Shown here piece by piece: positions 18,370-27,956 of a DNA stretch of 64,000 bases (within the stretch, counting starts at the first letter, position 1; each line of letters begins with the position of its first letter). This DNA is from CAZEQK01 sp964514395. GTDB taxonomy: Bacteria; Bacillota; Bacilli; Tepidibacillales; Tepidibacillaceae. The stretch spans positions 1 to 64,000 of the forward strand of contig CAZEQK010000013.1 of the NCBI GenBank assembly GCA_964514395.1, read 5' to 3'. The position numbers and the translations under genes are program-made. The notes under the pieces are model-generated. The model worked only from the letters and a program-made list of their open reading frames with translations. It searched no databases and was not told the origin of the DNA.

Positions 18370-19303
18370 CATTTTCACCTAATTTTTCTCCCTCTAGAAT
18401 AGCTGAACCCTGAAGAAATGAAATAATATCCATTTTTTTTCTTCCAGCAGGCTGTACTTCCTTTAATTCTAACGCACCAGTACTAGCAGCGACAAGTAGC
18501 TTTTCTTTGGTAACCTTTAAGATTGTCCCTGGTTCTACTTGATGGGTATAATCCACAGGAACAGCACTAAATATTTTAAAATCCTTCCCGCGAAAAGAAG
18601 TAAAGGCGATCGGCCATGGGTTTAAACCTCGAATTTGATTATAAATTTGTTGATTCGTTTTATTCCAATTGATCCATTCATCTTTTCTTTTTAAAGTAGG
18701 TGCAAAGGTAGCCATTGTAGCATCCTGGGGGATTGGTTTTATTTCTCCCGCTTCTAATGCTTCAAGTGTTTTAATTAACAATTCAGCCCCCGCTTGACTT
18801 AGCTTATCATGTAAGCTTCCTACATTATCCCTAGCATCAATCGGAACCTTTACCTGGGATATAATATCCCCAGCATCTAGTTCCTTTACCATATACATAA
18901 TGGTGATACCTGTTTCCTTCTCCCCCTGTATGATACTTTGATGAATAGGTGCTGCGCCTCTATATTTAGGTAATAAGGAAGCATGTACGTTGATGCCCTT
19001 ATATTTTGGTGTTTCTAGAATTTCATCTGGAATGATTTGCCCATAGGCAGCCGTTACTACAAGCTCTGGTTCCCAGTTTAAAACATACTCAATCGCATCT
19101 TTATTTCTAATTCTATCAGGCTGGTATATTTGGATTCCCATCATTTCAGCTAATTGCTTAATCGGAGACTTTGTAAGAATTTGTTTTCTACCTTTTGGTC
19201 GATCAGGTTGAGTTACAACACCAACGATTTCATGTCCTGCCTTGATTAAATTCTTTAAAGAGGGCACCGCAAAATCTGGGGTGCCCATAAAAACTATTCG
19301 CAT
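18350..19303 (-). CDS. fmt: Methionyl-tRNA formyltransferase
   Basis: A 317-residue enzyme that formylates initiator Met-tRNA using 10-formyl-tetrahydrofolate. MRIVFMGTPDFAVPSL at the N-terminus, HASLLPKYRGAAPI and GITIMYMVKELDAGDI are family hallmarks that include the catalytic His and Asp region. A C-terminal OB-like tRNA-binding domain follows from about 210. It lies 28 bases after def and overlaps rsmB. Confidence 0.97.
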   Translation of the reverse strand: MRIVFMGTPDFAVPSLKNLIKAGHEIVGVVTQPDRPKGRKQILTKSPIKQLAEMMGIQIYQPDRIRNKDAIEYVLNWEPELVVTAAYGQIIPDEILETPKYKGINVHASLLPKYRGAAPIHQSIIQGEKETGITIMYMVKELDAGDIISQVKVPIDARDNVGSLHDKLSQAGAELLIKTLEALEAGEIKPIPQDATMATFAPTLKRKDEWINWNKTNQQIYNQIRGLNPWPIAFTSFRGKDFKIFSAVPVDYTHQVEPGTILKVTKEKLLVAASTGALELKEVQPAGRKKMDIISFLQGSAILEGEKLGENDEEQNS

Positions 19304-19331
19304 TATATCACTCCTATAATATTTACTACCA

Positions 19332-19802
19332 TTACAGGTTCATTAATTCTTCCTGATTATAGTATTCATCTGTTAAATCTGTAAATAAGATACCGTTCAA
19401 ATGATCTATTTCGTGCTGAATAGCTCTAGCTAATAAACCCTCGCCTTCAATCTCTATTTCTTTTCCTTCTCTATTCAGCGTTTTTATTTTCACTTGATCA
19501 GCTCTTTTTACCTTTCCAATGATCCCTGGTACACTTAAGCAACCCTCTGGTCCAACCTGTTCACCGTCTTTTTCGATGATTTCTGGGTTAATCAATTCAA
19601 TGAGCCCATCTCCGACATCAATAACAATCACTCGTTTTAATATAGAAATTTGTGGTGCAGCTAAGCCCACACCATTCGCATCATACATAGTCTCTGCCAT
19701 ATCATCTAACAATTTATGAATTCTTGGAGTGATTTCAGCAATAGGCTTTGAAATTTTTCTTAATAGTGGATCAGTATCTTTTATAATGATACGTAATGCC
19801 AT
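19332..19802 (-). CDS. def: Peptide deformylase
   Basis: A metalloenzyme that removes the N-formyl group from new proteins. The three family motifs GVGLAAPQ, EGCLS and QHEIDH are present, giving the Cys and two His metal ligands and the catalytic Glu. The ATG at 19802 is used because GGAG stands nine bases before it; the upstream in-frame GTG at 19820 has no site and overlaps priA. The product is 156 residues. It pairs functionally with fmt next door. Confidence 0.97.
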   Translation of the reverse strand: MALRIIIKDTDPLLRKISKPIAEITPRIHKLLDDMAETMYDANGVGLAAPQISILKRVIVIDVGDGLIELINPEIIEKDGEQVGPEGCLSVPGIIGKVKRADQVKIKTLNREGKEIEIEGEGLLARAIQHEIDHLNGILFTDLTDEYYNQEELMNL

Positions 19803-19816
19803 AACAATTGACTCCT

Positions 19817-22237
19817 TCACATTAGAATATAAGGATCTCTATCAATACTAATAAGTAGTTGACGATCTTTTATTTTATCTGAAATAAACTGAATGGTATG
19901 TTCAAGCTTATTTCGTATCATCGATTCATTATTATATTTTATCATGCATTGAAATCTATATCTATCCTTTAAACGTGAAATTGGTGAAGTTACTGGACCT
20001 AATACTTCAGTATCCCTTAATAAGTCATTTTTCAGTTCCCTTACAAATCGCTCACTAGCCTTCATAGCTTTAGAAAGCTCTGTGTGACTAAAGTGAACGA
20101 TAATTAATTTTTTATAAGGGGGATAGTTTAATATACTTCTATGTTTTAATTCTTGACTAAAAAAAGATAAATAATCATGTTTACTAGCATGTTGTAAACT
20201 ATAATGCTCAGGTGAATAGGTTTGAATAATCACATCGCCTGCAAGCTGATGTCTGCCTGCTCTTCCACTTACCTGTGTTAAGAGCTGAAAAGTTCTCTCA
20301 GCAGCACGAAAATCTGGTAGCTTTAAAATGGTGTCAGCTGCTATCACTCCAACCAATGTTACCTTAGGAAAATCTAGTCCCTTTGCGATCATTTGGGTAC
20401 CAAGTAAAATATCTGCTTCATGTCTTCTAAAAGCGCTTAGTAGTTTTTCATGGGAACCTTTTGTACTAGTCGTATCCACATCCATTCTTATCACTCGTAC
20501 ACCAGGAAATCTTCGTGCAAGCTCTTCTTCTACCTTTTGGGTTCCTGTACCAAAATAGCGAATATGGTTGCTATTACATTCTGGACAGGTCTTAGGTTCT
20601 TTCACAGTGTAACCACAATGATGACAGCGCAAAACTTTATTCGTATGATGATAGGTTAAAGAGATTTCACAATGGGGGCATTTCATCACATAGCCACAGG
20701 TACGACACATGACAAAGGTAGAATATCCCCTGCGATTTAAAAATAGTACGATTTGCTCTTTTCTTTCAATTTTTTCTGATATTTTCTCCTGTAGTAGGTG
20801 GCTGAACATGGAACGATTCCCATTTTCTAATTCTTCCCTCATATCGACTAATTCAATCACTGGTAATTGACTACCCATCACTCGATTAGGAAGCTCTAAT
20901 AGCTGATACTCTTTTTCCCTTGTATTGTAAAAGGATTCAATCGAGGGTGTCGCACTTCCTAGCACGATACTGGCTTGGTGATATTTTGCTCTCCATTTGG
21001 CAACATCCCTTACATGGTATTTTGGGTGTTCTTCTTGCTTATATGAGCTTTCATGCTCTTCATCAATGATGATTAAACCTAACTTGTTAAATGGTGCAAA
21101 AATAGCTGACCTTGCACCAATAGCAATATTGGCATCACCTTGTTGAATTCTTCGCCATTCATCTAGCTTTTCTCCTTGTGAGAGTCGGCTATGTAGGACG
21201 GCTACCCTTTGACCAAATCTCCCTTTAAATCTTTCCACCATCTGAGGTGTAAGGGAAATCTCTGGTACTAATACGATAGCATCCCTGCCACTTTCCATAG
21301 CATAATCAATCGCATTTAAATATATCTCCGTTTTTCCACTACCCGTTACACCATGAAGGAGAAAGGGAAGTGAAACCTTGTTTTTCATTGCCTCTATTAT
21401 TTTTTGTAAAACATCCTTTTGCTCGTTGTTTAATAATACTTTTTTATCCTGAAAAACTCTGTCCTGATAAGGATTTCGATAGACTACCCTTTCATCAAAC
21501 GCCAATATCCCCTTCTTAACTAAAGCTTGAATCGAGGAACGACTCACTTCTAACTTCTGTAACAATCTACTAATCTCAATCTCTTCTACCTCTTCAAAAA
21601 GGAAATACTCCATAATCAACTTCTGTTTTTTTGCTTGATTTGATAGCTCGGAAAGATGAGCTAATAATTCCTCCCTTGATAGATTGATTGTGACATAAGT
21701 TGCCATTTTCATTGAAGCTTTATCCTTAAAATCTCTATTTATTTTAAGTATTCCCAATTTTATCATCTGTTTTATCATTTGATGCTGGTTAGGAAAAGCT
21801 GATAAAAGTGTTGTGCGATGGACTAACTGCTTACTAGCGATATAATTGATAATCTCTTCTTCTTCAACTGAAGGAAATAGACCATCTACCTTCTCAATAG
21901 ATATATACTCCTCGATCTTTGTTTTTAATGCCGATGGAATTAGCATTTGTAGTGTTCGATAAAGATGACTAAAATAGTATTGCTTCATCCATAGACCTAA
22001 TTCAATTAATTCTTCGTTTAAGGGAGGGATTAGATCAAGACTTTCTTTAATTGGCTTTGGATGATCTACCTCTGCGCTCTCATGAATAGCAATGACAAAG
22101 CCTTGAGTCGTTCTTGATCCTAAGGGGACTAAAACCCTTGAACCAATATCGACAGAGGATGTCAAATCTTCAGGAATACTATAATCAAAGCCCTTATGTT
22201 TTGTATCAGGGATATCTATTACAACCGTTGCGTACAT
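19817..22237 (-). CDS. priA: Primosomal replication restart helicase PriA
   Basis: An 806-residue superfamily 2 DNA helicase that reloads the replisome at stalled forks. An N-terminal DNA-binding part is followed by GVTGSGKTEIYL (Walker A), DEEH (Walker B), GSATPS, and a zinc-binding insertion with eight cysteines between about residues 520 and 570 (CRTCGYVMKCPHC, CHHCGY, CPECNS), then the second helicase lobe. The ATG overlaps the coaBC stop by one base (TAATG), so translation is likely coupled. Confidence 0.97.
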   Translation of the reverse strand: MYATVVIDIPDTKHKGFDYSIPEDLTSSVDIGSRVLVPLGSRTTQGFVIAIHESAEVDHPKPIKESLDLIPPLNEELIELGLWMKQYYFSHLYRTLQMLIPSALKTKIEEYISIEKVDGLFPSVEEEEIINYIASKQLVHRTTLLSAFPNQHQMIKQMIKLGILKINRDFKDKASMKMATYVTINLSREELLAHLSELSNQAKKQKLIMEYFLFEEVEEIEISRLLQKLEVSRSSIQALVKKGILAFDERVVYRNPYQDRVFQDKKVLLNNEQKDVLQKIIEAMKNKVSLPFLLHGVTGSGKTEIYLNAIDYAMESGRDAIVLVPEISLTPQMVERFKGRFGQRVAVLHSRLSQGEKLDEWRRIQQGDANIAIGARSAIFAPFNKLGLIIIDEEHESSYKQEEHPKYHVRDVAKWRAKYHQASIVLGSATPSIESFYNTREKEYQLLELPNRVMGSQLPVIELVDMREELENGNRSMFSHLLQEKISEKIERKEQIVLFLNRRGYSTFVMCRTCGYVMKCPHCEISLTYHHTNKVLRCHHCGYTVKEPKTCPECNSNHIRYFGTGTQKVEEELARRFPGVRVIRMDVDTTSTKGSHEKLLSAFRRHEADILLGTQMIAKGLDFPKVTLVGVIAADTILKLPDFRAAERTFQLLTQVSGRAGRHQLAGDVIIQTYSPEHYSLQHASKHDYLSFFSQELKHRSILNYPPYKKLIIVHFSHTELSKAMKASERFVRELKNDLLRDTEVLGPVTSPISRLKDRYRFQCMIKYNNESMIRNKLEHTIQFISDKIKDRQLLISIDRDPYILM

Positions 22238-23442
22238 TATTTATGCCTACCTACCATCTCTTTTTTAATCTCTTCTATAATATATTTTCCTAACATTTTC
22301 TTACTCATTTTAGGTAAGTCTATCTGTTTACCAGACTTGGTCAGTATGGTTACTACATTTGTATCATGCTCAAAGCCTGCACCTTCCACTAGTACGTTAT
22401 TTGCAATAATCATATCCATCTTCTTTTTTAATAGTTTATTCTTTGCTTTCGTAATAAGATCCTCTGTTTCTGCAGCAGTACCAATGAAATATTGCTTTTC
22501 ATTTTTTTTCTCCCCTACGACCATTGCAATATCCTTTGTTCTTTCCATTTCAATCAGCCAGGTGCCTTCTTTTTTCTTAAACTTTTGTTGATAGACTTCC
22601 TTTGGTCTATAATCCGCAACTGCAGCTGCCTTAATGATAATATCTGCCTTCTCTAAGTTTTCCATTACTTTATTGTACATTTCCTCCGCACTCTCTACTG
22701 GAATAAAATGTACTCCTGTAGGTGGTGTAAGCTTTGATTTTCCAGATATTAATGTTACTTCCCCACCACGTGCCATTGCTGCTTCTGCTAAGGCATAACC
22801 CATTTTCCCTGTAGAACGATTTGTAAAGAAACGAACTGGATCTACCGCTTCTCTAGTAGCACCCGCAGTTATTAAGAATTTCTTTCCTAAAAAATCCATT
22901 GAGCGATTAAAAAATTGCTCAATATATTGGACGATTTCCTCGGGCTCTGCCAATCTACCTTTTCCTTCATAGCCACAGGCAAGTAATCCTTCATTCGGTT
23001 CTATAAATTCAATTCCTCTCTTTTTCAGAATATCCATATTCTCCTTTACACTTGGATGATCGTACATATGAACATTCATGGCTGGAGCAATGATGATAGG
23101 ACTAGTTACAGCCAAAAGAGTAGTTGATAACATATCGTCTGCAATACCATATGCTAATTTTGCTATACTGTTTGCTGTGGCTGGAGCAATCACTACTAAA
23201 TCAGCTTGATCAGCAACATCTATATGTGAAACAACCTTAGGATTCATTTCTGCAAAGGTATCTAGATAGACATGATTTCTTGATAATATTTGTAAAGTGA
23301 GTGGTGTAATGAATTTTGTAGCGGATTCTGTCATGATCACTTGAACATTTGCACCCTTTTTAGATAGCTGACTTACCAATGATGCAGCTTTAAAGGCGGC
23401 TATCCCACCTGATATACCTAATAAAATATTTTTTCCTTTCAC
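22237..23442 (-). CDS. coaBC: Bifunctional phosphopantothenoylcysteine decarboxylase/synthetase
   Basis: Coenzyme A biosynthesis. The N-terminal flavoprotein (CoaC) domain has GISGGIAAFKA, the PAMNVHM motif and CGYEGKGRLAEP. The C-terminal CoaB domain has ITAGATREAVDPVRF and NRSTGKMGYALAEAA. The GTG at 23442 is preferred, seven bases after AGGAGG; an ATG at 23448 is too close to that site and an ATG at 23475 has none. It is separated from rpoZ by a terminator. Confidence 0.95.
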   Translation of the reverse strand: MKGKNILLGISGGIAAFKAASLVSQLSKKGANVQVIMTESATKFITPLTLQILSRNHVYLDTFAEMNPKVVSHIDVADQADLVVIAPATANSIAKLAYGIADDMLSTTLLAVTSPIIIAPAMNVHMYDHPSVKENMDILKKRGIEFIEPNEGLLACGYEGKGRLAEPEEIVQYIEQFFNRSMDFLGKKFLITAGATREAVDPVRFFTNRSTGKMGYALAEAAMARGGEVTLISGKSKLTPPTGVHFIPVESAEEMYNKVMENLEKADIIIKAAAVADYRPKEVYQQKFKKKEGTWLIEMERTKDIAMVVGEKKNEKQYFIGTAAETEDLITKAKNKLLKKKMDMIIANNVLVEGAGFEHDTNVVTILTKSGKQIDLPKMSKKMLGKYIIEEIKKEMVGRHK

Positions 23443-23500
23443 CCTCATACCTCCTAACAATGCATGCACTATCATCCTCGTTCATTGCTCTTATTAGAAA

Positions 23501-23533
23501 AAAATAACAACCAACTTAGGTTGTTATTTTGTT
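23501..23533 (-). terminator. Intrinsic terminator between rpoZ and coaBC
   Basis: On the minus strand AATAACAACC pairs with GGTTGTTATT around a short loop and is followed by a T-run. It probably ends or reduces transcription from yicC-remA-gmk-rpoZ before coaBC. Confidence 0.8.
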
Positions 23534-23540
23534 TTGTTTT

Positions 23541-23735
23541 TTATTTTTTTACAATGAAATATTTTTCTTCATAAAACTCTTCAAGTGCAATTCCAACAAA
23601 TTTATGTGATTTTGGATTGTCAATTAAGATTTGTGCTCCTTCTTTAATTAGTCTAGCTCTTTTAGCAGTTGAAACTACTAATGAGTACTTACTTTCCACA
23701 TGATTCAATAGCTTATCAATGGATGGATAAAGCAT
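23541..23735 (-). CDS. rpoZ: RNA polymerase omega subunit
   Basis: A 64-residue protein beginning MLYPSIDKLLNHVESKYSLV, the usual omega N-terminus with the YSLV...AKRAR motif (conserved helix that clamps the beta-prime subunit). The ATG at 23735 is chosen because AGGAGG lies seven bases before it. The start overlaps the stop of gmk. The neighbours gmk and coaBC are the usual ones. Confidence 0.95.
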   Translation of the reverse strand: MLYPSIDKLLNHVESKYSLVVSTAKRARLIKEGAQILIDNPKSHKFVGIALEEFYEEKYFIVKK

Positions 23736-24352
23736 TATAATTCCTCCTTTAACCATTTTTCATAATATGGTAGTATTCGATCCCTTTTCAGTCTTTCTGC
23801 TTCTATAATCGATTGTATTCTCCTTACTGCCTTTGGTACTTCATCATTGACCACAGCATAATCGTATAGCTTCATCATTTGAAGTTCATTCTTAGCTACA
23901 TTCATTCTACTCAATAAGCTTTCATCTGTTTCTGTTCCCCGTTGTGTAATTCGATGCTTTAATTCTTCGAAGGATGGTGGCATTAAAAAGATAAAAATAC
24001 CTTCTGCATATTTTTCCTTTACCTTTAGTGCACCCTGCACCTCTATCTCTAGAATAACATCTTTTCCTTCAGATATCATTTTTTCTACAAAAGAGCGAGG
24101 CGTTCCATAATAATTATCAACATATTCCGCCCATTCGAGCAATTGATCATTCTTTATCATTTTCTCAAAATCACTTTTTGTTTTAAAAAAGTAATTAACG
24201 CCATCTATTTCGCCAATTCGTGGTTTCCTTGTTGTTGCTGAAACAGAATATATAATATCCTCCTGCTCTTTACGCAAATGTGCACACACTGTTCCTTTAC
24301 CAACACCAGATGGTCCTGAAAGAACAATGAGTAATCCTTTTTGAACAAACAT
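23735..24352 (-). CDS. gmk: Guanylate kinase
   Basis: A 205-residue enzyme that phosphorylates GMP to GDP with ATP. The P-loop LSGPSGVGKGTV is near the N-terminus, followed by SATTRKPRIGEIDGVNYFF, the GMP-binding part, and EIEVQGALKVKEKY. The start has an AGGAGA site. It lies between remA and rpoZ. Confidence 0.97.
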   Translation of the reverse strand: MFVQKGLLIVLSGPSGVGKGTVCAHLRKEQEDIIYSVSATTRKPRIGEIDGVNYFFKTKSDFEKMIKNDQLLEWAEYVDNYYGTPRSFVEKMISEGKDVILEIEVQGALKVKEKYAEGIFIFLMPPSFEELKHRITQRGTETDESLLSRMNVAKNELQMMKLYDYAVVNDEVPKAVRRIQSIIEAERLKRDRILPYYEKWLKEEL

Positions 24353-24367
24353 GATCTCGTCTCCTAC

Positions 24368-24628
24368 TTACTCTTCAGTAATATCTTCTTTTGATGTCAA
24401 ACGATGAGCAACAGTTTCTGGCTGAACTGCAGATAAAATAACATGATCACTGTCCGTAATAATAACTGCACGGGTTCTTCTCCCATAGGTAGCATCAATT
24501 AACATGCTCCTATCCCTTGCTTCTTGTATAATACGCTTTATTGGTGCTGATTCAGGACTTACTATGGAGATAATTCGATTAGCTGAAACAATATTACCAA
24601 ACCCAATATTGATAAGTTTTATAGACAT
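24368..24628 (-). CDS. remA: Biofilm matrix regulator RemA (DUF370 family)
   Basis: An 86-residue protein starting MSIKLINIGFGNIVSANRII with the DATYGRRTRAVIITDS segment, both signatures of RemA. In B. subtilis it is a ring-forming DNA-binding regulator of matrix and osmoprotection genes. The ATG at 24628 follows a GGGGG site; an in-frame upstream start at 24655 has none. It is part of the yicC-remA-gmk-rpoZ block. Confidence 0.93.
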   Translation of the reverse strand: MSIKLINIGFGNIVSANRIISIVSPESAPIKRIIQEARDRSMLIDATYGRRTRAVIITDSDHVILSAVQPETVAHRLTSKEDITEE

Positions 24629-24669
24629 TTCTTGACCCCCTATAATATAACACACACAATTTATACTGC

Positions 24670-25554
24670 TTATTCTACATTTTGAACCTGTTCTCTCATT
24701 TTCTCTAGCTCACTCTTTAGGTTGACAACGGTTTGACTCAAGCTTAAATCATTTGCTTTTGATCCAATTGTATTTACTTCTCTATTCATTTCCTGAATAA
24801 GAAAATCTAGTTTTCTTCCAACAGGCTCATCCTGCTCTAAGATGACTAGAAATTGTTGAAAATGACTCTTTAATCGAGTGATTTCCTCATCTACATTCGC
24901 TTTATCTGTAAAGAAAGCAACTTCATTAAGTAAACGAGCCTCATCAATATCAACTTCACCTTCTAGCCAATCTTTTATCCTTGTCGTTAACTTGTTTCGG
25001 TATTCTTCTACTACTAATGGTGCCCTTTCCTGCAAATTTAATAACAAATCCTGCATACTTGCTATTCTAGTGGTCAAATCAATATATAGATTATCTCCTT
25101 CATTAGCTCTCATGTCTGCAAGATTTTTAGTTGCTAGTTCTAATGTACTTAAGATATCATCTTGTATAAGATCAAGTTCAAATATTTCTTGTCCAACATT
25201 TATTAAATCGGGGACAGTCAATATATCCTTGATACTAACTTCACCCTCAATATCGTATCTTTGTTTAAACTGCTTTAATACTTCTATGTATTGGTCAATT
25301 AATCCCCAATCAACCTTTAATTGTTGATTTGGATTATTATCTACATCTAAGGTGACAAAAACGTCCAATCTACCACGTTTCATATATTTTTGAATCGTTT
25401 TCTTCATTTTGTCCTCTAAGCTGATGAAGTCCTTCGGCATTTTAAACATTATTTCATGATACCTATGATTGACTGAACGAATCTCAATTGAAATTTTTAT
25501 TCCATCAATCATGACGTCCGCTCTACCATAGCCAGTCATACTATTTATCATCAT
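24670..25554 (-). CDS. YicC-family endoribonuclease (YloC)
   Basis: A 294-residue protein starting MMINSMTGYGRA and ending in the conserved EMNREVNTIGSKANDLSLSQ region. YicC proteins are hexameric RNases known from E. coli and Bacillus relatives. There are three candidate ATGs at the start (25554, 25551 and 25539), and the second is equally likely. It heads the remA-gmk-rpoZ group, as in B. subtilis. Confidence 0.93.
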   Translation of the reverse strand: MMINSMTGYGRADVMIDGIKISIEIRSVNHRYHEIMFKMPKDFISLEDKMKKTIQKYMKRGRLDVFVTLDVDNNPNQQLKVDWGLIDQYIEVLKQFKQRYDIEGEVSIKDILTVPDLINVGQEIFELDLIQDDILSTLELATKNLADMRANEGDNLYIDLTTRIASMQDLLLNLQERAPLVVEEYRNKLTTRIKDWLEGEVDIDEARLLNEVAFFTDKANVDEEITRLKSHFQQFLVILEQDEPVGRKLDFLIQEMNREVNTIGSKANDLSLSQTVVNLKSELEKMREQVQNVE

Positions 25555-25631
25555 TAATCACATCCATGACCTTATTCTAATCAATTTTATCATCAGGTAC
25601 AAGTCTTAATCCATAAAGAACAATAAATTTC

Positions 25632-25663
25632 AAAAAGGAAACTAACCCTTTCGGTTAGTTTCC
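25632..25663 (-). terminator. Intrinsic terminator after dapL
   Basis: An 11-bp perfect stem (GGAAACTAACC with its complement, loop of five) is followed on the minus strand by a T-run. It separates dapL from yicC. Confidence 0.9.
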
Positions 25664-25691
25664 CAAAAAATGATTGTTTTTTAGAAAAGCT

Positions 25692-26930
25692 TTAAAATTC
25701 AAAGTCAACACTTGTTAATCTTTGCTTGATTTCATCCATTACACGTTTTTCATCTTCTTCGCTTTTCGCTACAAAGGTAACAGAAAAACGAACAAAGCGC
25801 CCGGCATCATCCCATGGTACTGTAGAAATTAACTTTTCTTTAATTAAAAACTGAGAAAAATCCTCAGCAGTATTAAATTTCTGACCATTTTTTATTCCTT
25901 TTGGCGCTTCAACATACATAAAGAAAGAACCCTTTGGTTTATTTGCCTTAAAACCTAATTCATTTAATGTATTCATTAAAACATTATGTCGTCTTGAATA
26001 CTTATTAGCTGTTTTTAAAGTGATTTCAGGATGATGTAAAGCATAGACTGCAGCTTCTTGAATCGCAAGAAATTGACCAGAATCATTATTATCCTTAACA
26101 TTAGCAAAAGCATTGACAATTAATTCATTTCCTGCCACAAAACCAATTCTCCAGCCTGTCATATTATAGGATTTAGACAGAGAATGAATCTCGATTCCTA
26201 CTTCCTTTGCTCCTGGTACAGAAAGAAAACTTAATGGTTTAACACCGTCAAACGTTAATGCAGCATAAGCAGCATCATGGATGACAATGAGATTATTTTC
26301 TTTGGCTAGTTTTACTGCTTTTTCAAAGAACTCCTTTGTCGCACTAGCTCCGGTTGGATTATTAGGATAGTTTAAATATAATAGCTTTGCTTTTTGTAAA
26401 GTATCATGGTCTATCCCATCAAGATCAGGCAAAAAATTATTTTCCTTTGTTAAAGGTAAATTCACTACTTCTCCACCTAACCACTTCGTATGAGTGCCTA
26501 GTATTGGATATCCTGGCACAGTCATTAATACAATATCTCCAGGATTAATAAATGCACTAGGAAGCATAGATAATGCAGATTTGGCACCAATGACGTGAAC
26601 AACTTCTTTGTCTGGATCAACATCTGAAACTTGGTACACATTTTTTAGATATTCAGATGCAGCAACCTTCAGGTCTCTACCACCATTATCAGCATATCCT
26701 CTGTTTTCATGCTTTTGAGCCGCTTTATATAAGGCTTCAATAACACCTTCATCAGCCATTTGATCTGGTTCACCTACTCCTAAATCAAGTAGCTCAACAT
26801 CTGGATATTTCTTTTTTGCCTCTGCTTTTGCTCTTTTTATTTTTTCAAACTTGTATATTTCGTTACTTTTACCATATTGGTTACCACCAATTCTTTCAGC
26901 AAACAACTGTTGTATATAGCTTTCTTTCAT
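25692..26930 (-). CDS. dapL: LL-diaminopimelate aminotransferase
   Basis: A 412-residue class I/II PLP aminotransferase. The PLP lysine is in SLSKSYNMTGWRIGFV and the start region YKFEKIKRAKAEAKKKYPD is typical of DapL. It converts tetrahydrodipicolinate directly to LL-diaminopimelate, bypassing the acylated DapD/DapE route that B. subtilis uses. The neighbouring dapF supplies the next step, which supports DapL over other aminotransferases. A ribosome site AGGAGG precedes the start. Related aminotransferases of unknown substrate exist, so the enzyme name is strong but not certain. Confidence 0.88.
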   Translation of the reverse strand: MKESYIQQLFAERIGGNQYGKSNEIYKFEKIKRAKAEAKKKYPDVELLDLGVGEPDQMADEGVIEALYKAAQKHENRGYADNGGRDLKVAASEYLKNVYQVSDVDPDKEVVHVIGAKSALSMLPSAFINPGDIVLMTVPGYPILGTHTKWLGGEVVNLPLTKENNFLPDLDGIDHDTLQKAKLLYLNYPNNPTGASATKEFFEKAVKLAKENNLIVIHDAAYAALTFDGVKPLSFLSVPGAKEVGIEIHSLSKSYNMTGWRIGFVAGNELIVNAFANVKDNNDSGQFLAIQEAAVYALHHPEITLKTANKYSRRHNVLMNTLNELGFKANKPKGSFFMYVEAPKGIKNGQKFNTAEDFSQFLIKEKLISTVPWDDAGRFVRFSVTFVAKSEEDEKRVMDEIKQRLTSVDFEF

Positions 26931-27022
26931 CAGAAAACCTCCTTATATCATTGCAATCATTTATTACTAGATTATAGTTAACATAGATAATACCACAGTT
27001 ATGATATTTTATATAGCCATCA

Positions 27023-27874
27023 TTAAAATTTAACAGGGCCAAGCCATTTACCTGTATAAACTTCGCTTGCTTCCCCTGTCATATAGACCTTATTATCCTT
27101 TTCCTCCCATTTCACCTTAAGGTCACCACCCTTTAGATGAACGATGACATCCCTTGAGGTTTGACCAGTTAAAACAGAGGCAACTCCTGTAGCACATGCT
27201 CCTGTTCCACATGCCAGGGTCTGACCAACTCCTCTTTCCCATACACGCATATCCATCTCTTTATCAGAGGTAACAGTAACAAATTCTACATTTGTCTTTT
27301 TAGGGAATAAAGGATGTGTTTCTATCTTCGGCCCCCAAACCTCCACATCAAAATCCTTTGCATCATCTACATAGATGATCGCATGAGGGTTACCCATAGA
27401 AACAGCAGTAAATGAGAAGGTTCTACCATCTACTTCAATTGTTTTATTGATGACTTGTTCTCCTTCAATCTTTGTAGGTACAAGCTCTCCCTTCAGGATA
27501 GGCTCACCCATATCCACCTCTACGGTCTTTACAATATTTTCATTTTCCATTAGATGCAGCATGACATGTTGAATACCTGCTAGTGTTTCGACACTTAAGG
27601 ATTTCTTTTCGACCATTTCATGGTCATACACATACTTTGCAACACAACGAATAGCATTACCACACTGCTCTGCTTCTGTTCCATCTGCATTAAATATCCT
27701 CATTCTGACATCAGCTGTTTCAGAAGGTAGGATAAAAACCAAACCATCTGCTCCTACTCCAAAGTGGCGATCACAGATATCTATCGCCAATTGATCGATA
27801 TCCTTTGGAATGTCCTTAGAGTTTACTACAACAACAAAGTCATTTCCTAATCCATTCATTTTTATGAATTCCAT
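27023..27874 (-). CDS. dapF: Diaminopimelate epimerase
   Basis: A 283-residue PLP-independent racemase that turns LL- into meso-diaminopimelate for lysine and peptidoglycan. Both catalytic cysteines are visible, in AEQCGNAIRC and in ACGTGACAT. FIKMNGLGNDFVVV is the family N-terminus. It lies between the P-type ATPase gene and dapL. Confidence 0.97.
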   Translation of the reverse strand: MEFIKMNGLGNDFVVVVNSKDIPKDIDQLAIDICDRHFGVGADGLVFILPSETADVRMRIFNADGTEAEQCGNAIRCVAKYVYDHEMVEKKSLSVETLAGIQHVMLHLMENENIVKTVEVDMGEPILKGELVPTKIEGEQVINKTIEVDGRTFSFTAVSMGNPHAIIYVDDAKDFDVEVWGPKIETHPLFPKKTNVEFVTVTSDKEMDMRVWERGVGQTLACGTGACATGVASVLTGQTSRDVIVHLKGGDLKVKWEEKDNKVYMTGEASEVYTGKWLGPVKF

Positions 27875-27956
27875 CTTCTTTCAAACTCCTTTATCGCTTA
27901 TTCATCACTCTCTGTTTGCAAAGTATAGTTACACTATTAGTAACAGGATGATATAT

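Noticed and set aside
22196..25327. Long plus-strand frames of 131 and 149 codons opposite coaBC and yicC
   Set aside because: They are antisense to well-identified genes, serine-rich and without homology that I recognise; typical shadows in AT-rich coding DNA.
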